Positions 51,651-64,000 of a stretch of 64,000 bases of DNA are shown one piece after another (the first letter of the stretch is position 1; each line of letters begins with the position of its first letter). This DNA comes from Alteribacillus bidgolensis. Its GTDB lineage: Bacteria; Bacillota; Bacilli; Bacillales; Marinococcaceae. Below the pieces are notes generated by a model, which was not told the DNA's origin, did not search any database, and was given only the letters and a program-made list of their open reading frames with translations. Position numbers and translations under genes: made by a program. The stretch spans positions 3,779,272-3,843,271 of the forward strand of contig NZ_KZ614149.1 of assembly GCF_002886255.1 (NCBI RefSeq), given 5' to 3'.

Positions 51651-53837
51651 ATGGAAGTAAAAGCTAAGAATGAAGAAGTTCTCATTGAAAATATAACAAA
51701 AGATCTAAAATTAAAAACAAGATCTGTTAAAAATATTATACATTTACTCGAGGAAGGTAATACCGTTCCGTTTATTGCACGGTACAGAAAAGAACAAAGC
51801 GGTGGTGCTGATGAAGTACAAATTCGTGCTGTTCAAGAATCTTGGGAATATGGAAAACAATTAAATGTAAGAAAACAAGAAGTACTGCGTCTGATTGATG
51901 AGCAGGGAAAATTGACAGAAGCATTAGCCTTATCAATTGAGTCTGCAAATAAATTACAAGAAGTAGAAGATTTGTACCGGCCGTATCGTCAAAAACGAAG
52001 AACAAGAGCAACAACTGCCAAAGAAAAAGGGTTAGGACCGCTGGCCTCCCATATTTTTTCTCAGCCTCGAGAAGGAGACATAGAAGCGGAAGCAAACAGC
52101 TATGTGTCAGAGGAAAAAGAGGTTGAAACGAGGGATCAGGCCTTACAAGGTGCAATGGATATTATTGCTGAATGGATAGCAGACGACCCGGATGTTAGAA
52201 AAAAAATTAGAACAATGACATTTCAAAACGGTTATATCATATCTGCAAAGAAGAAAAATCAAGTAGATGCTCAAGATATTTACGAAATGTATTATGAATT
52301 TGAAGAACCGCTTAAAAACATTCCTTCTCACCGAGTTCTTGCGATGAATCGCGGAGAAAAAGAAGGTATACTAAAAATTTCAATCCAAACAAAAGAGGAT
52401 CCAATACATTCCTTCCTTGAAAAGCATGTTATTAAACGGTTTGGTTCTCCATCAGTATCTTACTTAGAAAAAGCATACGAAGACGCATATAAACGATTGG
52501 TTGCTCCAGCTATCGAAAGGGAACTTCGTAAGGAATTGACAGAAAAAGCGGAGGAACAGGCTATTCATATTTTTTCCGAAAATCTTAGGAATCTGCTGCT
52601 GCAGCCTCCTGTTAAGGGGAAAGTCGTTCTTGGAGTGGACCCGGCTTACCGTACAGGCTGTAAGCTTGCTGTTATTAATGAAACAGGAAAATTGCTTTAT
52701 ACAGATGTGATGTATCCAGTACCTCCCAAAAAAGAGGTAGAAAAATCAAAAGCTTTAATAAAAAAGCTGCTGGAAAAATACTCGATTGAAATAATTGTCA
52801 TAGGAAATGGAACAGCGTCTAGAGAAACGGAAGAATTTATCGCCGAAGTTATTCCTGAGCTTACAGAAGACGTCTCATATCTTATTATAAGTGAAGCGGG
52901 AGCCAGTGTATATTCTGCATCGACTTTAGGACGTGAAGAATTTCCCGATTTAGAGGTAGAAGAAAGAAGTGCCGTTTCTATTGCAAGGCGTCTTCAAGAT
53001 CCATTAGCTGAGTTGGTGAAAATTGATCCAAAGTCGGTGGGGGTAGGGCAGTATCAACACGATGTATCTCAATCGAAACTAAATGATTCATTAAGATTTG
53101 TAGTAGAAACAGCAGTGAACCAAGTGGGGGTCAATGTAAACAGTGCATCGTCAAGCTTGTTGCAGTATGTAGCTGGATTATCAAAAGCAGTAGCAAATAA
53201 CATCATAAAAGCAAGAGACGAACAGGGGATGTTTTATTCACGTAAAGAACTTCAAAAAGTTCCGCGACTAGGAGCAAAAACGTATGAGCAGGCAGCTGGA
53301 TTTTTACGGATTCCTGACGGCAAAGAACCGTTAGATCGAACAGCAATTCATCCAGAAAGTTATGATGCAGCACTGAAGCTTTTAGACATAATCGGTGCCG
53401 AAGCAAATGAAGCTGGTGATCCATCCATTACAGAAAAGTTAGAGAAAATAAATATAGAAGGTACTGCTGAAAAACTAAACGTAGGGGTGCCGACTCTCCG
53501 AGACATTGTGGAAGATTTAAAACGGCCGAATAGAGATCCAAGAGACAAATTACCGCTTCCGGTTCTAAAAAAGGGAATTATGAAAATGGACGACTTGGAA
53601 AAGGGAATGGAACTTCAAGGAACGGTTAGAAATGTTGTTGATTTTGGAGCATTTATTGACATAGGTGTTAAACAAGACGGACTTGTGCATATTTCTAAGA
53701 TGGCTTCACGTTTTATCAAACATCCAATGGAAGAAGTTGCTGTTGGTGATGTAGTAAATGTATGGGTAGATGATGTTGATGTGAAAAAGGGAAGAATTGA
53801 TTTAACGATGATTCAGCCGGAAAAACAAACAACGTAA
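51651..53837 (+). CDS. tex: Tex-family RNA-binding transcription accessory protein
   Basis: 728 residues: N-terminal helical Tex domain, a YqgF/RNase H-like core (about 325-450, VLGVDPAYRTGCKLAV), helix-hairpin-helix motifs (about 490-560) and a C-terminal S1 RNA-binding domain (about 645-715, GTVRNVVDFGAFIDIG). B. subtilis YdcI occupies the same place after rsbX. Tex proteins act with RNA polymerase and structured RNA. The ATG follows AAAGGAG. Length is standard. Confidence 0.95.
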   Translation: MEVKAKNEEVLIENITKDLKLKTRSVKNIIHLLEEGNTVPFIARYRKEQSGGADEVQIRAVQESWEYGKQLNVRKQEVLRLIDEQGKLTEALALSIESANKLQEVEDLYRPYRQKRRTRATTAKEKGLGPLASHIFSQPREGDIEAEANSYVSEEKEVETRDQALQGAMDIIAEWIADDPDVRKKIRTMTFQNGYIISAKKKNQVDAQDIYEMYYEFEEPLKNIPSHRVLAMNRGEKEGILKISIQTKEDPIHSFLEKHVIKRFGSPSVSYLEKAYEDAYKRLVAPAIERELRKELTEKAEEQAIHIFSENLRNLLLQPPVKGKVVLGVDPAYRTGCKLAVINETGKLLYTDVMYPVPPKKEVEKSKALIKKLLEKYSIEIIVIGNGTASRETEEFIAEVIPELTEDVSYLIISEAGASVYSASTLGREEFPDLEVEERSAVSIARRLQDPLAELVKIDPKSVGVGQYQHDVSQSKLNDSLRFVVETAVNQVGVNVNSASSSLLQYVAGLSKAVANNIIKARDEQGMFYSRKELQKVPRLGAKTYEQAAGFLRIPDGKEPLDRTAIHPESYDAALKLLDIIGAEANEAGDPSITEKLEKINIEGTAEKLNVGVPTLRDIVEDLKRPNRDPRDKLPLPVLKKGIMKMDDLEKGMELQGTVRNVVDFGAFIDIGVKQDGLVHISKMASRFIKHPMEEVAVGDVVNVWVDDVDVKKGRIDLTMIQPEKQTT

Positions 53838-53852
53838 TTTAATAAAAAATTG

Positions 53853-53886
53853 GCTTGCCGCCAAGTCTAAATGGCGGCAAGCCTTA
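53853..53886. repeat. Inverted partial tail of the dispersed repeat forming a hairpin
   Basis: GGCTTGCCGCC pairs with GGCGGCAAGCC. The left arm with its flanks is the reverse complement of the repeat's closing hairpin and T-tract; no T-tract follows on the + strand. Confidence 0.55.
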
Positions 53887-53949
53887 GTCTTTATTGAAAA
53901 TTAATGTATTCTCATTCTTTTGATGGTATATCGTTACATACATGTTGAT

Positions 53950-53991
53950 AAAAAAACTGGCCGGGAAATATTAACGGCCAGCTTTTTTTTG
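53950..53991. terminator. Bidirectional terminator shared by tex and cmpA
   Basis: CTGGCCG pairs with CGGCCAG, T-tracts on both strands. The cmpA stop codon lies in the loop. Confidence 0.85.
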
Positions 53992-54093
53992 TTTTAATTG
54001 GTAATCGAACCAGCATTGGTTGAGTACCCGGATCTCCTGACGGTTTTTTTCAAGAAATGCTTTTTCGAGCTGCCGCATGAACCAGCCAGGCAT
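53971..54093 (-). CDS. cmpA: Cortex morphogenetic protein CmpA
   Basis: 40 residues: MPGWFMRQLEKAFLEKNRQE then IRVLNQCWFDYQLK, closely matching the conserved core of CmpA, the tiny B. subtilis sporulation protein that controls quality of cortex assembly through SpoIVA and ClpXP. AGGAGGT lies 8 bases before the ATG. Position between tex and the SprT gene is as in B. subtilis. Confidence 0.88.
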   Translation of the reverse strand: MPGWFMRQLEKAFLEKNRQEIRVLNQCWFDYQLKQKKAGR

Positions 54094-54209
54094 TCCGCAT
54101 GACCTCCTGTATGGTTTATAAAATTCAAGCGAAAAAATTTATCGTTTGGTAACATTAGTATATGCCTTACAGTTTGTCAGAGTTTACAAAAAAGGGGCAA
54201 GTTTTAGAA

Positions 54210-54659
54210 ATGCAGGACAAGGAATTGAACCAGATCACAAAAGAAATTTCTCAAACGTTTTTCGGGAAGCCTTTTAAGCATAAAGCATTGTTTAATAAAC
54301 GCTTACGAACAACAGGAGGGCGTTATTTATTAACTTCCCATAATATTGAGATCAATCCTAAACATTACGAATGGTTTGGAAAAGAAGAATTGATTTCAAT
54401 AATTAAACATGAACTTTGCCATTACCATTTACATATTGAAGGAAAAGGGTATAAGCACCGGGATCAAGACTTTAAACGTTTGTTAAAGAAAGTCGGCGGG
54501 TCAAGACATTGTCAGGGAATACCAGGAACGAAAAATAGAAACAAAAAAGTCCACTTTTATCAGTGTATGGCTTGTAGTGCGCAGTATAGAAGATACCGAA
54601 AAATGGATACATCTAAGTACTTGTGTGGAAAATGTAAGGGGGAAATAAAAAAAATATAA
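54210..54659 (+). CDS. SprT-family zinc metalloprotease-like protein
   Basis: 149 residues: a zincin motif HELCHYHLH (Zn-binding His pair and Glu) in the first half and a C-terminal zinc ribbon CMAC/CGKC. Matches B. subtilis YdcK. The ATG at 54210 (MQDKELNQITKEIS) fits the usual SprT start; the frame extends to an ATG at 54162, whose extra 16 residues have no family match. Function in bacteria is unproven. Confidence 0.87.
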   Translation: MQDKELNQITKEISQTFFGKPFKHKALFNKRLRTTGGRYLLTSHNIEINPKHYEWFGKEELISIIKHELCHYHLHIEGKGYKHRDQDFKRLLKKVGGSRHCQGIPGTKNRNKKVHFYQCMACSAQYRRYRKMDTSKYLCGKCKGEIKKI

Positions 54660-54667
54660 GAATCCGC

Positions 54668-54697
54668 TTGACCATTTTTTGCTGCCTGTGTTACATT
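54668..54697 (+). promoter_or_regulatory. Upstream promoter of the tRNA cluster (P1)
   Basis: TTGACC, 18-base spacer, TACATT. Confidence 0.55.
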
Positions 54698-54765
54698 ATA
54701 AAAGTCGCTTGAGACGACAGATCTTAAACCACGGAACACTCGCGTTAAAAAAAAGAAAAAACTTA

Positions 54766-54794
54766 TTGACACGGTGTAAATGATTCGTTACAAT
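54766..54794 (+). promoter_or_regulatory. Main promoter of the tRNA cluster (P2)
   Basis: Consensus TTGACA (54766-54771), 17-base spacer, TACAAT (54789-54794), 55 bases before the first tRNA. Confidence 0.8.
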
Positions 54795-54849
54795 ATACAT
54801 TGTCGCTGAAAAACAGCGAGATAAAAAACACAAACTTAATAAAAAATAT

Positions 54850-54924
54850 TCCACAGTAGCTCAGTGGTAGAGCTATCGGCTGTTAACCGATCGGTCGCAG
54901 GTTCGAATCCTGCCTGTGGAGCCA
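54850..54924 (+). tRNA. tRNA-Asn (GTT)
   Basis: Cloverleaf with TCCACAG/CTGTGGA acceptor stem, anticodon GTT, GTTCGAAT T-loop, encoded CCA. Confidence 0.95.
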
Positions 54925-54927
54925 TTA

Positions 54928-55018
54928 GGAGAAGTACCCAAGTGGCTGAAGGGGCTCCCCTGCTAAGGGAGTAGGTCGTGCGAGCGGCGCGAGGGTTCAA
55001 ATCCCTCCTTCTCCGCCA
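54928..55018 (+). tRNA. tRNA-Ser (GCT)
   Basis: GGAGAAG/CTTCTCC acceptor, anticodon GCT, long variable arm typical of serine, encoded CCA. Confidence 0.95.
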
Positions 55019-55028
55019 TGAATATTTC

Positions 55029-55103
55029 GGCCCGTTGGTCAAGTGGTTAAGACACCGCCCTTTCACGGCGGTAACAGGGGTTCGAATCCCCTACGGGTCA
55101 CCA
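55029..55103 (+). tRNA. tRNA-Glu (TTC)
   Basis: GGCCCGT/ACGGGTC acceptor, anticodon TTC, encoded CCA. Confidence 0.95.
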
Positions 55104-55108
55104 ATTTC

Positions 55109-55184
55109 GGAGGGTTAGCTCAGCTGGGAGAGCATCTGCCTTACAAGCAGGGGGTCGGCGGTTCGATCCCGTCACCCTCCACCA
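55109..55184 (+). tRNA. tRNA-Val (TAC)
   Basis: GGAGGGT/ACCCTCC acceptor, anticodon TAC, encoded CCA. Confidence 0.95.
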
Positions 55185-55288
55185 CTTCCATTGATAACAA
55201 TGATTCTAGCGGATTTGACATGAATGAAGTAAAGTAATGTAATCAAAAAAGATATCCTAACAAAGAGTCGCCCCTTGATCCAATCACC

Positions 55289-55409
55289 TTTTTGAATAAT
55301 AACCAAGAAGGTCGAGGAAGCAAGGGAGAGAAGGAAGGAGCGTACAAAAGTACGTGACTGACAGAACGACAGCAGCTGACGAAGAGATTCGCAGATTATT
55401 ATTCAAAAA
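55289..55409 (+). repeat. Inverted-repeat-bounded element inside the tRNA cluster
   Basis: A perfect 14-base inverted repeat (TTTTTGAATAATAA / TTATTATTCAAAAA) bounds a 121-base segment that is purine-rich (GGTCGAGGAAGCAAGG) and contains a CGTACAAAAGTACG hairpin and CGACAGCAGCTGACG. It lies between tRNA-Val and tRNA-Asp and would be transcribed with them. Not a tRNA and no protein is encoded. Confidence 0.6.
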
Positions 55410-55411
55410 AT

Positions 55412-55487
55412 GGGCCTGTGGTGTAGCGGTTAACATGCCTGCCTGTCACGCAGGAGATCGCGGGTTCGATTCCCGTCAGGCCCGCCA
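55412..55487 (+). tRNA. tRNA-Asp (GTC)
   Basis: GGGCCTG/CAGGCCC acceptor, anticodon GTC, encoded CCA. Confidence 0.95.
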
Positions 55488-55516
55488 CTTTATAATAAAA
55501 TAATAACAAATATTGA

Positions 55517-55591
55517 TGGGCCATAGCCAAGCGGTAAGGCATCGGATTTTGATTCCGTGATGCGCTGGTTCGAATCCAGCTGGCCCAGCCA
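55517..55591 (+). tRNA. tRNA-Gln (TTG)
   Basis: TGGGCCA/TGGCCCA acceptor, anticodon TTG, encoded CCA. Confidence 0.95.
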
Positions 55592-55598
55592 TCAACAC

Positions 55599-55682
55599 GC
55601 GGGTGTGGCGGAATTGGCAGACGCGCTAGACTTAGGATCTAGTGTCTCTGACGTGGGGGTTCAAGTCCCTCCACCCGCACCA
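55599..55682 (+). tRNA. tRNA-Leu (TAG)
   Basis: GCGGGTG/CACCCGC acceptor, anticodon TAG, long variable arm, encoded CCA. Confidence 0.95.
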
Positions 55683-55709
55683 TTTTATTTTGAAAAACAA
55701 TTGGTCTGC

Positions 55710-55796
<87 letters not shown>

Positions 55797-55803
55797 TAAA
55801 TAT

Positions 55804-55880
<77 letters not shown>

Positions 55881-56013
55881 TTTAAAAATATTTAATAACA
55901 ATGAAATTCATTATTGCATAACAGAATTTTAAGTAGTATAATAGATAATTAGTTCCTTCGAAATTATTGACACAAGAATTAATGAATATAGTATCTAGTC
56001 TTTATTAAGTAAA

Positions 56014-56090
56014 CGGGAAGTAGCTCAGCTTGGCAGAGCACTTGGTTTGGGACCAAGGGGTCGCAGGTTCGAATCCTGTCTTCCCGACCA
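56014..56090 (+). tRNA. tRNA-Pro (TGG)
   Basis: CGGGAAG/CTTCCCG acceptor, anticodon TGG, encoded CCA. A TTGACA about 50 bases upstream may start a secondary transcript in the 133-base gap. Confidence 0.95.
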
Positions 56091-56096
56091 TTACAC

Positions 56097-56170
56097 GCGG
56101 GTGTAGTTTAGTGGTAAAACCTCAGCCTTCCAAGCTGATGTCGTGGGTTCGATTCCCATCACCCGCTCCA
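56097..56170 (+). tRNA. tRNA-Gly (TCC)
   Basis: GCGGGTG/CACCCGC acceptor, anticodon TCC, encoded CCA. Confidence 0.95.
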
Positions 56171-56244
56171 TTTTATTTCTTCTATAATTAAATATGGAGC
56201 AATAGTTCTTTTTTTATGCTTCAATGCAAAAAAAGAAATAATTT

Positions 56245-56321
56245 GGGCCTGTAGCTCAGTTGGTCAGAGCGCACGCCTGATAAGCGTGAGGTCGGTGGTT
56301 CAAGTCCACTCAGGCCCACCA
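56245..56321 (+). tRNA. tRNA-Ile (GAT)
   Basis: GGGCCTG/CAGGCCC acceptor, anticodon GAT, encoded CCA; last tRNA before the 16S gene. Confidence 0.95.
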
Positions 56322-56342
56322 CAAAAAAGTGATAAAAAGTTG

Positions 56343-56371
56343 TTGACATTGTTTTAGCAACTTGTTATGAT
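56343..56371 (+). promoter_or_regulatory. rRNA operon promoter
   Basis: TTGACA (56343-56348), 17-base spacer, TATGAT (56366-56371), about 120 bases before 16S; a GAGAGCGC region and TTGTCCTTTGAAAA, resembling antitermination/processing leader sequence, follow. Confidence 0.85.
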
Positions 56372-56488
56372 AATACTTGTCGCTTTGAAAGAGAGCGCTA
56401 AGTTGTCCTTTGAAAATTGAATGAAAGTCAAGCGTCTGTTAATTTCTTTAATTGTTATGTAAGATACAGCTTGTATCAGACGAACCAA

Positions 56489-58061
<1,573 letters not shown>

Positions 58062-58349
58062 CGGAGTATTTTCCGAGTCGAGCTCCGCTGGATCTCATGA
58101 TCCAGGGAGCGGACGCTGTGACTTTCATTCAATTTTGAGAGGAGAACTCTCAATGAATGATCTTCGGCTAAGTACGTCACGTCCTGTGACAACGCCGAAG
58201 GCAGGACATCCTGTCCGTTGTTCCTTGAAAACTGGATAACGAATGCAAGAGCCAAAGAATACACCGGAGTTTCATCAAGGTGGTCAGTACATGACCATGA
58301 TTGTGAGACTTTCGAGGCGTGTTTTAGAATGATACAACTACCTTTGTAA
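58062..58349 (+). other. 16S-23S internal transcribed spacer, no tRNA
   Basis: Contains processing-type hairpins: GGATC/GATCC with flanking GCTCC/GGAGC (about 58080-58112), GAGAGTTCTCCT complement around 58137-58152, and CTTCGGC/GCCGAAG (about 58162-58201). No tRNA-Ile or tRNA-Ala is present. Confidence 0.75.
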
Positions 58350-61290
<2,941 letters not shown>

Positions 61291-61421
61291 ACAAAGGTAA
61301 GCGCCTCGTAGAGCGGCTCATGTATTTCGTTGTGCAGTTTTGAGGGAGCAATTCCCTATCAAGAAAAGGATCGTTGAGATGTTGTCTCCTATGAGACGAT
61401 GATCAAACGACTCCACCCAAA

Positions 61422-61539
<118 letters not shown>

Positions 61540-61546
61540 CATAATG

Positions 61547-61582
61547 AAAGCTGTCAGAATAGAATTCTGGCAGCTTTTTTGT
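61547..61582 (+). terminator. Terminator of the rRNA operon
   Basis: AAAGCTGTCAGAAT pairs with ATTCTGGCAGCTTT, then T-tract. Confidence 0.9.
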
Positions 61583-61862
61583 ATTGTTTAAGAAGGTGAT
61601 CAAATGCAGTGCGTCTGGCTTCAGCGATGTGCCTCTTATTACATCATCACTATAAATCAATTAGAGCAGGAATCAACCACTCCTGCCCCCCATTTATTAG
61701 AGTGGTTTCATTTACATGGCGGAAAGCCGAGTTTTTCTTATGTTCTGTTATAATATGTTGGTAACTAATAGTGAAAATGTGGTAGTTTATCTTTTACATA
61801 ATCAAGAAAAATAGGGTGAAAAATACTAGGACAGCAAGGTTTCACTTTATGGAGGGAAAAAG
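61583..61862. other. Intergenic region with a tail fragment of the dispersed repeat
   Basis: No gene. Bases 61713-61739 (CATGGCGGAAAGCCGAG plus T-tract) match the 3' hairpin end of the repeat family. AT-rich promoter-like sequence (TTATAATATG near 61748-61757) precedes the broken transporter gene. Confidence 0.55.
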
Positions 61863-63060
61863 ATGAATGAACCGGCACATCAAAAAAAGCGATTAAGTGT
61901 CATGGCAGGCGCTGCATTTTTAATGGCAACCTCTGCTATTGGATCGGGGTTTTTAACACAAACTGCTGTTTTTACATAGGAATTACTAGCTAGTTTTGCG
62001 TTCGTTATTTTAGCTTCTATCGTATTAGATATTGGAGCTCAAATGAACATTTGGCTATTATTGCTGTATCTAAAATGAAAGGACAGGACATAGCGAATGC
62101 CGTTTTACCTGGTCTAGGTCATGTTGTCGCTTTTTTTATTGTACTGGGAGGTCTTGCCTTTAATATTGGAAATGTAGCCGGAGGCGGATTGGGATTCAAT
62201 GCACTTACTGGTATTTCAACAACAATCGGCTCAATTATTACAGCAATAATTTGTATTATTATTTTTATTGTAAAAGAAGCTGGCACCGCTATGGACCGGA
62301 TTGTTAGAGTGTTGGTAGCATTAATGATTTTTTTAACAGCATACGTCATGCTAGTTAGTTCGCCTCCTTATATTGAAGCGTTATTACGTACTGCGGCCCC
62401 GGCTGAAATAGATATTATGACTATCATAACAGTGGTAGGCGGAACAGTTGGCGGGTATATTACTTTTGCTGGAGGACACAGGATGCTAGATGCTGGTATA
62501 GCAGGGAAAGAAAACTTACGGCATGTTACTAACACTTCTATTACAGGAATTATTGTAGCTTCTATCATGAGGGTGCTTCTTTTTCTAGCTGTATTAGGTG
62601 TCGTTTCAGGTGATGTTACCTTAAACCCGGATAATCCAACTGCTACGGTGTTTTTAACAGCAGCAGGAGAATTGGTCTTCGGTTGTTTGGGCTTGTCCTT
62701 TGGGCGGCAGGTATTACTTCAGTAGTAGGCACTGCCTATACCTCTGTATCTTTTTTAACGTCCTTTCATCCAAGTATCGAGAAGAATAAAAGATATTGGA
62801 CGATTGGTTTTATTGTATTTTCTACTTTTGTGTTTGCGGTAGTTGGGGAACCAGTATTTTTATTAATTTTTGCTGGAGCATTTAATGGTTTAATATTACC
62901 ATTAACTTTAGGTTCTGTGTTGTTAGCAGCTCACTATAAAGAGATTGTGAAAGATTATACTCATCCGCTATGGATGACTGTATTCGGAGGAATAGTAGCC
63001 ATTGGGACTGCGGTACTGGGGATACGCACATTACTGACTCAGCTGCAGAACTTTTTTTAA
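61863..63060 (+). pseudogene. Broken NRAMP-family transporter gene (ycsG-like)
   Basis: The reading frames together encode an NRAMP/YcsG-type membrane transporter of about 400 residues: FLMATSAIGSGFLTQTAVFT, LDIGAQMNIW, IIAVSKMKGQDIANAVLPGLG, GGLAFNIGNVAG, FGLVLWAAGITSVVGTAYTS, ending at 63060. Three lesions break it: an in-frame TAG at 61977-61979, a frameshift near 62052 (a base missing after AACATTTGG) and another near 62675. Separate frames 62051-62725 and 62683-63060 are pieces of it. In B. subtilis ycsG sits beside the 5-oxoprolinase genes, as here. Confidence 0.82.
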
Positions 63061-63078
63061 GGAAGAGGAGATATATGT

Positions 63079-63810
63079 ATGCATCCTATACGAATGGAAG
63101 CAATGGGAGATAGCGGTTTAAGAGTTGTGTTTGGAACTTCTATCTCTAAAAAAATAAATCAGAGAATTAGAGCTTTCTCTATGCTTTTAGAGGGAAATAA
63201 AATAAACGGAATTTCAGAATGGGTGCCGTCTTATACGGCTGTGACAATTCATTTTGATCCTGCGCTACTTACTTTTGACACCTTAAAAAAACAAGTGATG
63301 CAATTGTGTAATGACGCCAAACAGATAGACATTCCACCTGCAAACGTGTATGAAATCCCTGTTTGTTATGGAGGAGAGTTTGGCCCTGATTTAGTTAAAG
63401 TAGCTTCTCATAATCAATTAGAGATTAATGAGGTAATAGACCTTCATACAGCGAGGGATTATCTTATATACTTGCTTGGATTTACCCCTGGGTTTCCTTA
63501 TTTGGGCGGTATGGATGAAACGCTTTCTACTCCAAGGCTGACTACTCCACGATCATTAGTAAAAGCGGGATCGGTTGGAATAGCCGGGGATCAGACAGGG
63601 GTTTATTCTTTAGACAGCCCAGGAGGCTGGAATATTATTGGCCGGTCCCCCGTCAAACTGTTTGATGTAACGAAAGAAAGTCCAGTGTTATTAGAAGCAG
63701 GGCATTATATACGGTTTTTTTCCATAACTGATACAATGTATGAAAAAATAGAGAGACAAATAAAAGAAGGTACATATGAGGTGAAAATGGTGAAGGAGGA
63801 AGATGTATGA
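63079..63810 (+). CDS. pxpB: 5-oxoprolinase subunit PxpB (KipI family)
   Basis: 243 residues of the KipI/PxpB family, part of the PxpABC ATP-dependent 5-oxoprolinase that converts pyroglutamate to glutamate. Motifs: GDSGLRVVFG at the start, LGFTPGFPYLGG near residue 135, and SVGIAGDQTGVYSLDSPGGW near 170. ATG 63079 lies 8 bases after GGAAGAGGAG. Its stop overlaps the pxpA start (ATGA), so the two are coupled. KipI was first described as an inhibitor of sporulation kinase KinA. Confidence 0.93.
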   Translation: MHPIRMEAMGDSGLRVVFGTSISKKINQRIRAFSMLLEGNKINGISEWVPSYTAVTIHFDPALLTFDTLKKQVMQLCNDAKQIDIPPANVYEIPVCYGGEFGPDLVKVASHNQLEINEVIDLHTARDYLIYLLGFTPGFPYLGGMDETLSTPRLTTPRSLVKAGSVGIAGDQTGVYSLDSPGGWNIIGRSPVKLFDVTKESPVLLEAGHYIRFFSITDTMYEKIERQIKEGTYEVKMVKEEDV

Positions 63811-64000
63811 GCCTTAAAGTGGATTTAAATTCCGATCTTGGGGAGAGCTTTGGTGCTTATAAAATCGGTGAAGATGAAAAGGTGCTAGAGCTGATTACTT
63901 CTGCTAACATTGCCTGCGGTTATCATGCTGGAGATCATAATGTGATGGCCAAAACGGTGGCAATCGCTAAAAAATCAGGAACAGCAATCGGGGCTCATCC
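63807..64000 (+). CDS. pxpA: 5-oxoprolinase subunit PxpA (LamB/YcsF family), cut by window end
   Basis: The first 64 codons are visible: VDLNSDLGESFG and the metal-site segment NIACGYHAGDH are the hallmarks of the YcsF/PxpA family. The ATG is preceded by GGAGGAAG and overlaps the pxpB stop by four bases. The rest lies beyond the window. Confidence 0.93.
   Translation, partial: MSLKVDLNSDLGESFGAYKIGEDEKVLELITSANIACGYHAGDHNVMAKTVAIAKKSGTAIGAH

Noticed and set aside
53853..53886. Primary terminator of tex
   Set aside because: The hairpin is strong but has no T-tract on the + strand; the terminator at 53950-53991 is the better candidate.

Overview
This 64-kb window is chromosomal DNA from a spore-forming member of the Bacillaceae. 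The 16S rRNA, the B. subtilis-like order rhomboid-acpS-ydcC-alr-ndoAI-rsbRSTUVW-sigB-rsbX-tex-cmpA-sprT, and the sporulation genes (cmpA, a GerMN lipoprotein, a SleB/CwlJ-type hydrolase) all point there. A choline-to-glycine-betaine locus (transporter, gbsR, gbsAB), a riboswitch-controlled NhaC-type carrier and strongly acidic extracytoplasmic proteins suggest a moderately halophilic or alkaliphilic lifestyle. The genus cannot be fixed by reading alone. No prophage, CRISPR array or complete insertion sequence was seen.

Layout. 1-2.4 kb: 3' part of nirB, then nirD (assimilatory nitrite reductase). 2.6-5.3 kb: a membrane protein, methionine gamma-lyase, and thiT behind a TPP riboswitch. 5.4-8.8 kb: cstA, a small protein ending in Cys-Cys, and an ArsA-type ATPase. 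9-16.7 kb: a HlyC/CorC remnant, a SWIM/SNF2 helicase, HD and HAD hydrolases, a SulP transporter and a universal stress protein. 16.7-22.1 kb: the glycine betaine locus. 22.3-25.8 kb: an NhaC-family carrier behind a lysine riboswitch (predicted lysine uptake) and a Cof-type phosphatase. 26-29.5 kb: two tiny proteins, prfC, an IS200/IS605-type end lacking transposase genes, and a stressosome RsbR paralogue. 29.7-36 kb: secreted and redox proteins (CAP protein, nitroreductase, YodB-like regulator with wrbA, cell wall hydrolase, GerMN lipoprotein). 36.2-40.1 kb: small proteins, sigX-rsiX and a CstR-like regulator. 40.2-54.7 kb: the conserved rhomboid-to-sprT block with the complete sigma-B partner-switching cascade, but without the EndoA (MazF) toxin. 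54.7-61.6 kb: 12 tRNA genes followed by a 16S-23S-5S operon. 61.8-64 kb: a broken NRAMP (ycsG-like) transporter gene, pxpB and the start of pxpA (5-oxoprolinase).

How the genes work together. The sigma-B block is a complete signalling chain: RsbR/RsbS scaffold, RsbT kinase, RsbU phosphatase, RsbV/RsbW switch, SigB, RsbX feedback. A distant RsbR paralogue and a stand-alone RsbW-like ATPase may add inputs. The betaine locus couples choline import to two-step oxidation under GbsR. The most unusual content is non-coding: a dispersed two-hairpin repeat that carries its own terminator-like end and usually sits just after the T-tract of another gene's terminator, a 234-bp MITE with a 4-bp target duplication nested in what looks like such a repeat, an IS605-type end with a structured segment overlapping a gene's stop codon, an inverted-repeat-bounded element inside the tRNA cluster, and a hairpin that hides the ribosome binding site of ydcC.
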